NCBI GenBank assembly: GCA_902773265.1
Contig: CACYDZ010000028.1
Span: 1 to 12,589 of the forward strand
Source of the DNA: an uncultured Ruminococcus sp.
GTDB lineage: Bacteria; Bacillota; Clostridia; Oscillospirales; Acutalibacteraceae
DNA length: 12,589 bases
Direction of reading: 5' to 3'
The notes under the pieces are model-generated. The model did not search any database. It saw nothing but the letters and a program-made list of their open reading frames with translations, and was not told the DNA's origin. Within the stretch, counting starts at the first letter, position 1. Every line of letters begins with the position of its first letter. Both the position numbers and the translations under genes were made by a program. Positions 7,419 through 12,589 of the stretch are shown here, in pieces.

Positions 7419-9986
7419 TTATCTGCTGACCGTTGCATCACCACCACTGCCAGCACTGGCACCACCATTACCAGTACCATTACCAGTACCACCTGCTGTA
7501 TCACTGCCACCTGCTGGGGTATCACCACCTGCAGTATCACCACCTGCAGTATCACCACCTGCAGTATCACCACCTGTTGTGGTATCGCCACCATCAGATG
7601 ATGGTGAATTGTTGTCTGCTGTATTGTCAGTGTCTACTGTATCATCAGTATCATCACCAGTATCATCGTAAGTGGTATCGTCATAATCATCATAAGAAGT
7701 TGTATCAGTATCATCTGTATCAGTATTCTCAGTAGCAGTTGTGGTAGTGTTGTTACTATAGTTATTGTTGGTGTAAGAATTATAGTAGTTGTTATAGTTA
7801 TTGTAGTTGTTATAAGTGGAAGAATAACCGCCGTGATAACCAGAACAATATTCCGGTACATTGTCTTTCTTGTAGTAACCCAGAAATGTTTTGGAACAGT
7901 AAGACCCTGCCAGCAGTCCTGTATCGGCACAGAAACGGTGTTCTTCAAGTGTATCATCAATTTTGTATTCTTTTGCCTCTTTATTTTTGAGATACTCTGC
8001 CATCAAATCACGGAAAACAATCGTTGCTACTTCAAAAGTATTCTGAGAAAGTTCGGACGGTGTATCATAACCTGTCCATACCGCACAGGTTGCATACGGA
8101 GAAAGTCCGCAGAACCAGTGGTCTTTACCGCTATCGGTGGTACCTGTTTTACCTAAAATATCCCAGCCCGCAATTCTTGCCAGACCTGCACTGGTATGAG
8201 CGGGATTATTGTTGACGACATTATAGTTCAACAGTCTGTTCATCATGGAAGCTGTCTGTGAAGAATATGCCTGTATAGGAATTTCTTCACGGTGGTCAAT
8301 AATGACATTTCCTGCTGAATCTTCTACATAGTAATAGGTATACGGATGATAAACTTTACCGCCGTTACCCATATACTGATAGGCGGTTGCCATTTCTCTT
8401 ACCGTAACACCGCCGTTAAGACCACCTAATGATAATGCACCTAAGTTATTGGCATCTTCTGTGGAAAGGTGACGGAAATACATTTTATTGATTGCCTGAT
8501 TATAGGCTGTTTTTACGCCGACAAGTTCCATTGTCTGTGCTGCTGTTGCGTTGGACGAACGCTCAATCGCATCAGGCAAGGTAATTTCTCCAAGATAAGA
8601 ACCGTATACATTGGCAGGACCTGAACGAGTTGACCCGTCTGAATTGGTTGCCCATTTTTCTATTGGCTGGTCCTTTACCATAGAAGAATAATTATAGATA
8701 TCTTTTTCGATTGCCAAAGGATAAGGGATAATCGGTTTGATTGATGAACCGGGCTGTAAGGAAGCAAGATAAGACCTGTCCCATACCAACATGGAATCTT
8801 TCTTGTTTCGTCCGCCGACACACGCAATAACTCTTCCGTCCATACCTGTCATGACGACTGCTAACTGACAGTTGGGGTCATATGGTGTGGCTACATTCTG
8901 AATATAGTTTTCACAGAACTGCTGAAATTCCAAATCCATTGCACAATAAATCTTCAGGCCGCCTGAATAAATTTTATTGAGTGCCAGTCTGTCGGTAATA
9001 TTGAGTTCCTGTGCCAGTTCGTCCTGTAAATCTCTGAACATTGCTTCAATATACCAGTTGGAAATGTAGCCTTCCTTACTGTTCTGATTTTTCTCTTCTT
9101 TTTCTTTTTCTTTCTCGTTGTTCTCATAGCCGACAAAGACCATGTTCTCAGATTCTTCCATTGCCTGAGTAAATTCAGCTTTGCTGATTTTTCCCTGCTG
9201 ATACATCTGGTCAAGAACAAGGTCACGCCTTTCCTTGTTGTTTTCGGGATAGGCAAGAGGATTATATGCGGCAGGGTTCTGTGTAATACCTGCGATAGCC
9301 GCACATTCGGCTATTGTACAATCACTGATATCTTTAGCAAAATACAGGTTCGCCGCAGACTGTACTCCCTGACAACCGCTTCCGTAATTGACAATGTTTA
9401 AATAGGCCTCTAAAATTTCATCTTTAGTGTATTCTTTTTCCAGATTAAGTGCTTTGAAAATTTCTGTCAGTTTACGGGTAATACTCACCTGATTTTTACC
9501 TGTAATGTTCTTGATAAGCTGTTGTGTGATACTTGAACCGCCATAACTGGATTCTGAACCTAAATTGATAATCGCTCCGCCTGTTCTTACCCAGTCTACA
9601 CCTGAGTGTTCATAGTAACGCTTATCCTCTATGGCAATCTGTGCTTCTATCATACTTTTCGGAATATTGTCCAGACTGACCCATACTCTGTTTTCCGTTC
9701 CATGCAGACGCTGATACTCCATCGGTTCATTTTTTTCATTGTAGAGATAAATAAATGATGTCTGTTCCTGTTTTTCGCTGGTAAGGTCAATTCCTGTCGG
9801 CTGACAGGCAAGCCCGTAAAGATAAATACATACCGCAACGCCTACAATACCTCCTGATACACAAAGTATCATAAAGGTTGTGGACAGGATTTTCCATATC
9901 ACAGAAAAAAAGCCTTTTGTTCCTGCGATTGCTACACCTGCCGGTGTGATTTTGTTGTCATATCGTCTTTTTCTTGTTCTTCCCAT
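7419..9986 (-). CDS. Class A penicillin-binding protein (bifunctional transglycosylase/transpeptidase)
   Basis: This enzyme polymerises lipid II and cross-links peptidoglycan outside the membrane. The 855-residue product has a basic cytosolic start (MGRTRKRRYDNK), one membrane helix (about 32-60) and a GT51 transglycosylase domain with the catalytic Glu120 in IEDKRYYEHSGVDW and GGSSITQQLIKNITG (149-163). A Lys/Glu-rich insert (290-304) precedes the transpeptidase domain, which has all three motifs: SSIK (414-417, nucleophile Ser414), SSN (477-479) and KTG (613-615). Three cysteines (686, 697, 714) follow. The tail (about 720-855) is low complexity: Asn/Tyr-rich, then Thr/Asp-rich, then Gly/Asp/Thr with GGDTA repeats. 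The start has GGAGG 12 bases upstream and an in-frame stop 21 bases upstream. It is first in a probable operon with hom. Confidence 0.96.
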   Translation of the reverse strand: MGRTRKRRYDNKITPAGVAIAGTKGFFSVIWKILSTTFMILCVSGGIVGVAVCIYLYGLACQPTGIDLTSEKQEQTSFIYLYNEKNEPMEYQRLHGTENRVWVSLDNIPKSMIEAQIAIEDKRYYEHSGVDWVRTGGAIINLGSESSYGGSSITQQLIKNITGKNQVSITRKLTEIFKALNLEKEYTKDEILEAYLNIVNYGSGCQGVQSAANLYFAKDISDCTIAECAAIAGITQNPAAYNPLAYPENNKERRDLVLDQMYQQGKISKAEFTQAMEESENMVFVGYENNEKEKEKEEKNQNSKEGYISNWYIEAMFRDLQDELAQELNITDRLALNKIYSGGLKIYCAMDLEFQQFCENYIQNVATPYDPNCQLAVVMTGMDGRVIACVGGRNKKDSMLVWDRSYLASLQPGSSIKPIIPYPLAIEKDIYNYSSMVKDQPIEKWATNSDGSTRSGPANVYGSYLGEITLPDAIERSSNATAAQTMELVGVKTAYNQAINKMYFRHLSTEDANNLGALSLGGLNGGVTVREMATAYQYMGNGGKVYHPYTYYYVEDSAGNVIIDHREEIPIQAYSSQTASMMNRLLNYNVVNNNPAHTSAGLARIAGWDILGKTGTTDSGKDHWFCGLSPYATCAVWTGYDTPSELSQNTFEVATIVFRDLMAEYLKNKEAKEYKIDDTLEEHRFCADTGLLAGSYCSKTFLGYYKKDNVPEYCSGYHGGYSSTYNNYNNYNNYYNSYTNNNYSNNTTTTATENTDTDDTDTTSYDDYDDTTYDDTGDDTDDTVDTDNTADNNSPSSDGGDTTTGGDTAGGDTAGGDTAGGDTPAGGSDTAGGTGNGTGNGGASAGSGGDATVSR
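7516..7590 (-). repeat. 15-bp tandem repeat in the penicillin-binding protein tail
   Basis: Three perfect copies of a 15-bp unit (gcagtatcaccacct on the plus strand; 7531-7545, 7546-7560, 7561-7575) are flanked by degenerate copies on each side. They encode the five-residue repeat GGDTA in frame. Perfect identity at the DNA level suggests recent expansion and likely length variation between strains. Confidence 0.9.
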
Positions 9987-10044
9987 AAGGAATCCAAACC
10001 TCCATTAACTTCTCTTGCACATATAGATGAATACAACTTTTGTT

Positions 10045-10053
10045 ATTATACCA
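10045..10053 (-). promoter_or_regulatory. Extended -10 promoter of the penicillin-binding protein gene
   Basis: On the minus strand TGG-TATAAT forms an extended -10 element; the -35 region is a T tract with no good match. It lies about 60 bases upstream of the start codon. Confidence 0.6.
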
Positions 10054-10130
10054 CTTATTAAAAAAAAATAAAATCCCTTTTTACTAAATTAATTAAAAAT
10101 TTATAATTTTTTTCCTGTTTGAGAACTGAC

Positions 10131-10362
10131 ACCTTTGAAAATCCTACCCACTTTTCCCCAAAAAAGTGGACAAAAAACTTTTTCGGCTCATTTCGTTCGG
10201 ATTGATTATCAAAGGTATAGCGATGACAATTAAAAGTTTTTGTCGAACTTTTTTCAAAAAGTTCGTGGGGTTCAGGGGCAATGCCCCTGATGGGATTTTA
10301 AAGGGCAAAGCCCTTTAACTCCCCAAGAAAATCCAAAATCTGCTTACGCAGATTTTGACAAT
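10131..10362. repeat. Dispersed multi-hairpin repeat, copy 2
   Basis: This second copy of the repeat found at 646-827 lies between the divergent penicillin-binding protein and YunG-like genes. Its four hairpins are 10244-10253/10256-10265, 10272-10279/10283-10290 (perfect), 10300-10306/10310-10316 and 10334-10343/10348-10357. An extra hairpin (ccactttt 10148-10155 with aaaagtgg 10162-10169) and a 13-base outer pairing with one mismatch (10131-10143 with 10204-10216) enclose the left part. This left part is longer than in copy 1. The region from the promoter at 10053 to the next one at 10387 holds no convincing ORF. Confidence 0.8.
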
Positions 10363-10386
10363 AATTACCTGATTTTCAAGACCATA

Positions 10387-10416
10387 TTGACAGTTTGTTT
10401 GATAAGACTGTATAAT
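10387..10416 (+). promoter_or_regulatory. Promoter of the YunG-like gene
   Basis: TTGACA (10387-10392) and TATAAT (10411-10416), both perfect, are separated by 18 bases. They lie about 25 bases before the start codon, with AGGAGG in the short leader. Confidence 0.85.
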
Positions 10417-10441
10417 TACTTTTATCAGGAGGAAAAACAAT

Positions 10442-10864
10442 ATGAAAGAATATAAATTTCACGGTTGGGAAAATGCAACCATACAAGATAGTAACGGTCT
10501 TACGCCAAGAGATTACTATGATTTACTTTCAGATATCTGGAGTACGGATACCTGTACACCAAGACTGAAGAAACAATGGAACAGCAATAACAGAACACTT
10601 GGACAATGTTCCATTACTGCCTTTCTGATGCAGGATATTTTTGGAGGTAAAGTTTATGGTATACGCCGTTCAGGTGGAAATTATCATTGTTTTAATGTGG
10701 TAGGAAATTGTGTATTTGATTTGACCAGTGAACAGTTTGGTAATGAAATACTGAATTGGGACATCTGTCAGGAACAATTTCGGGAAGTACATTTTGCAAG
10801 AGAAGAAAAACGACAACGATATTTATTACTAAAATCCGAATTGGCAAATAAGATAAAATGGTAA
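10442..10864 (+). CDS. YunG-like small protein with Cys-His-Asp arrangement, function unknown
   Basis: The 140-residue product begins MKEYKFHGWENATIQDSNGL and has no signal peptide or membrane helix. Its core, LGQCSITAFLMQDIFGGKVYG (about 53-73), GGNYHCFNVVGNCVFDLTSEQFG (about 78-100), resembles the Bacillus YunG family as I recall it. Cys56, His82 and Asp93 are in the order and spacing expected for a papain/transglutaminase-like triad (Cys at the start of a helix, then His and Asp on adjacent strands), but catalysis is not shown. The start has AGGAGG about nine bases upstream and a strong promoter. The gene is followed by an inverted repeat that overlaps the next gene's promoter and not by a standard terminator. 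The substrate is unknown. Confidence 0.75.
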   Translation: MKEYKFHGWENATIQDSNGLTPRDYYDLLSDIWSTDTCTPRLKKQWNSNNRTLGQCSITAFLMQDIFGGKVYGIRRSGGNYHCFNVVGNCVFDLTSEQFGNEILNWDICQEQFREVHFAREEKRQRYLLLKSELANKIKW

Positions 10865-10890
10865 ATCGTCACGACAAGAAACAGAAAATT

Positions 10891-10935
10891 TCGCAGATAT
10901 GAAAGAAGAAAATAATTCTGTTGACATATCTGCGA
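10891..10935. repeat. Inverted repeat overlapping the ligase promoter
   Basis: Perfect 11-base arms tcgcagatatg (10891-10901) and catatctgcga (10925-10935) are separated by 23 bases. The right arm covers the last two bases of the -35 box and the first part of the spacer of the downstream promoter. It could be an operator, or the only hairpin available to end the upstream transcript, although it has no T tract. Confidence 0.75.
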
Positions 10936-10949
10936 AAGCGTGATATAAT
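10921..10949 (+). promoter_or_regulatory. Consensus promoter of the glutamate-cysteine ligase operon
   Basis: A perfect TTGACA (10921-10926), 17-base spacer and TATAAT (10944-10949) make this a full-consensus sigma-A promoter. The leader to the start codon is about 75 bases. Confidence 0.9.
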
Positions 10950-11029
10950 AACCTACCAAACAAGTATGAATTATATCTGATATTCCTATAAAATTACTAT
11001 GCAAATATAAAACGAACGGAGATGATTCC

Positions 11030-12247
11030 ATGCTTTTCGATATCAATAATAAGACGATTAAAAAATATCTGACTCGGGCGGAATTTGGTATTGAAAGAGA
11101 AGGATTGCGTGTCAGCAGTGACGGCAGACTTGCTCAGACACCTCATCCTTTTGGAGAACATAAAAATATTGACCGTGATTTCTGCGAAAATCAAATAGAA
11201 CTTATCAGCGATGTTTTCTGTGAACCAACACAGTTGAATGAACAGCTTTATCACTTGCAAAAGATTGTCAACGGTCAACTCAAAAAACATGGAGAATATC
11301 TCTGGGTATTTTCCAATCCCCCGAAAATCAGTGATGAAAATGAAATTCCTGTCGCACAATATACAGGCAACCAACAGAACAAATCTGTCTATCGCCAGTA
11401 TCTTGCTCAGAAATACGGCAAACGGAAAATGCTTTTTTCGGGAATACATCTGAATTTTTCCTTTACTGAAACATTAATCCAAGCTGTCTTCACACAAAAC
11501 CACATGGACAATTATCAGGAATTTAAAAATAATCTTTATCTTAATCTTGCCCAACGGCTGATACAATATGCATGGCTGGTTGTATGGCTTACCGCAGCAA
11601 GTCCTGTCGTTGATACAACCATCGGTACAGAAAACAATTTCTATTCTTCTGTTCGTTGTTCCGAAATCGGCTACTGGAACCATTTCACGCCTATACTCAA
11701 TTATAGTAGTCTGCAAAGCTATATCGCTACTATACAACAGTATATCGATAACGGTAATCTGCGTTCTGTTTCGGAACTTTATTATCCTGTCAGACTTAAA
11801 CCAAAGGGAGCAAATTCTATGCAATGTCTTTCCGAAAACGGTATCAATCACCTTGAACTTCGGGTCATAGATGTCAACCCTCTTTCACCCACAGGAATAT
11901 TTGTTGAAGATATCCGTTTTGTTCATCTGCTGATGCTGTATCTTGTCAGCCTGCCTGAACAGGATTATACGGATATTGAACAGATAAAAGCTGTCAATAC
12001 TATTAAAGCTGCCGCTGTTTTCGGCAATGAGGAAATCCGACAAAAAGTAAAACCTGTTCTTGTTCAGATAAAGCATTTTGTGGATAATTATTTTCCGCAA
12101 TACAGTGACATTTTGTCCTATCAACTGAACAAAACCAAAAAAGGCAACAGCTATGCGGAAATTATCAGTAAGCGTTTCGGCGATGATTATATGAATAAGG
12201 GACTTGCTCTTGCCAAAACATATCAGGAGAGTGTAGGCTATGTGTGA
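11030..12247 (+). CDS. gshA: Glutamate-cysteine ligase (GshA-like)
   Basis: The family joins the gamma-carboxyl of glutamate to cysteine with ATP, giving gamma-glutamylcysteine. The 405 residues align with Escherichia coli GshA at FGIEREGLRVSSDGRLAQTPHP (19-40), the GHP-like and metal/ATP-binding region, IPVAQYTGNQQNKSVYRQYL (106-125), FSGIHLNFSF (136-145), WLTAASPVV (186-194) and LELRVIDVNPLSPTGI (275-290). Conserved Glu22, Arg23, Glu24, His140, Glu276 and Arg278 are present. It is about 110 residues shorter than the E. coli enzyme and has no ATP-grasp glutathione synthetase domain as in bifunctional GshF. The start has GGAG eight bases upstream. Its last eight bases overlap the next gene's start, so the two are translationally coupled. 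Cysteine as the true substrate is inferred; a related amino acid or amine is possible. Confidence 0.88.
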   Translation: MLFDINNKTIKKYLTRAEFGIEREGLRVSSDGRLAQTPHPFGEHKNIDRDFCENQIELISDVFCEPTQLNEQLYHLQKIVNGQLKKHGEYLWVFSNPPKISDENEIPVAQYTGNQQNKSVYRQYLAQKYGKRKMLFSGIHLNFSFTETLIQAVFTQNHMDNYQEFKNNLYLNLAQRLIQYAWLVVWLTAASPVVDTTIGTENNFYSSVRCSEIGYWNHFTPILNYSSLQSYIATIQQYIDNGNLRSVSELYYPVRLKPKGANSMQCLSENGINHLELRVIDVNPLSPTGIFVEDIRFVHLLMLYLVSLPEQDYTDIEQIKAVNTIKAAAVFGNEEIRQKVKPVLVQIKHFVDNYFPQYSDILSYQLNKTKKGNSYAEIISKRFGDDYMNKGLALAKTYQESVGYV

Positions 12248-12589
12248 AATATTCGGAGTATCTTCACGGGATACTGTTGTCGTCAACGATTATCTTTGGA
12301 ATTTTTACCATCACAGTGAACACCATCCTCACGGTTGGGGACTTGCCTGTATCTCCCGTGAAAGTGCAATTATAGAAAAGGAAAGTATCAAAGCCTTGGA
12401 CAGCAATTATCTTAAAGAAAGATTATCACAGTCTGTTCAGGCAAAACTCCTGCTTGCTCATATCCGCTATGCTACTATCGGAAATGTGGAATATAAAAAC
12501 TGTCACCCCTTTACCACAAAAGATAATACAGGCAGATGCTGGACACTGATTCATAACGGAACTATATTTGAGTATTCTCCGTTAAGTCA
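12240..12589 (+). CDS. Class II glutamine amidotransferase (partial, N-terminus only)
   Basis: About 116 codons are visible; the rest lies beyond the window. The ATG (12240) overlaps the stop of the ligase gene, with an AGGAG sequence about ten bases upstream. The product begins MCEIFGVSS, so removal of Met leaves an N-terminal Cys nucleophile as in Ntn-type amidotransferases. Further family marks are HHPHGWGLAC (about 28-37), LLLAHIRYATIGNVEYKNCHPF (about 70-91) and WTLIHNGTIF (about 101-110). This is the YafJ/EgtC branch, without attached synthetase domain in the visible part. These enzymes hydrolyse a gamma-glutamyl amide bond, usually of glutamine. In ergothioneine synthesis EgtC removes a gamma-glutamyl group added by EgtA, a glutamate-cysteine ligase; the pairing here is similar, but EgtB and EgtD are not visible. 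A related gamma-glutamyl pathway is inferred. Confidence 0.88.
   Translation, partial: MCEIFGVSSRDTVVVNDYLWNFYHHSEHHPHGWGLACISRESAIIEKESIKALDSNYLKERLSQSVQAKLLLAHIRYATIGNVEYKNCHPFTTKDNTGRCWTLIHNGTIFEYSPLS

Noticed and set aside
7491..7590. CRISPR-like array
   Set aside because: The 15-bp units are directly adjacent without spacers and lie in frame inside a coding tail.
7345..7735. Plus-strand Pro/Val/Ser-rich or His-rich ORFs opposite the penicillin-binding protein tail
   Set aside because: They are the antisense reading of the 15-bp tandem repeat and simple codons, with no start signals.
10244..10265. LexA-type SOS box (GAAC...GTTC)
   Set aside because: The GAAC/GTTC parts are the arms of hairpin 1 of the repeat, and copy 1 has a different sequence there; spacing is also wrong.
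10997..12286. Minus-strand ORFs opposite the glutamate-cysteine ligase
   Set aside because: They are shadows of the conserved plus-strand gene, without promoters or ribosome binding sites.

Overview
The window reads as chromosomal DNA from a low-GC Gram-positive anaerobe of the class Clostridia (Bacillota), most likely a Ruminococcus-like or related gut lineage. The basis is the AT-rich base use, strong AGGAGG ribosome binding sites, a HrcA-type CIRCE operator in front of groES-groEL, an N-terminal segment typical of clostridial BMP-family lipoprotein relatives, and a class A penicillin-binding protein with a low-complexity tail. The genus is inference. No phage, transposase, CRISPR, rRNA or tRNA gene was recognised.

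Layout from left to right. (1) 1-593, minus: the N-terminal part of a BMP-family/ParB-like-domain protein, cut by the window edge. (2) 594-966: intergenic, holding copy 1 of a multi-hairpin repeat and the groEL terminator. (3) 967-2990, minus: promoter, CIRCE, groES, groEL. (4) 2991-3333: AT-rich intergenic with an inverted repeat. (5) 3334-4496, plus: a DUF896 (UPF0291) small protein and a single-domain (p)ppGpp synthetase, followed by a terminator that can serve both strands. (6) 4558-5895, minus: lysC (aspartate kinase) with its own consensus promoter and a likely internal start for a separate regulatory subunit. (7) 6060-10053, minus: a class A penicillin-binding protein followed after 47 bp by hom (homoserine dehydrogenase) and a terminator. 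(8) 10054-10386: intergenic with copy 2 of the multi-hairpin repeat. (9) 10387-10864, plus: a YunG-like small protein under a strong promoter. (10) 10891-12589, plus: a glutamate-cysteine ligase homologue whose end overlaps the start of a class II glutamine amidotransferase, cut by the right edge.

How the genes work together. groES-groEL is a self-contained heat-shock operon. lysC and hom catalyse steps 1 and 3 of the aspartate pathway to threonine, methionine and lysine, yet they have separate transcription signals, and hom appears to depend on the cell-wall gene upstream of it. The ligase/amidotransferase pair is translationally coupled and points to gamma-glutamyl or thiol chemistry; no glutathione synthetase domain is present in the visible part.

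The most notable unexplained structure is the dispersed repeat at about 646-827 and 10131-10362. The two copies differ at paired positions in ways that keep at least three of the four hairpins, which suggests selection on a folded nucleic acid. The internal lysC start and an inverted repeat overlapping the consensus ligase promoter are the next best leads.
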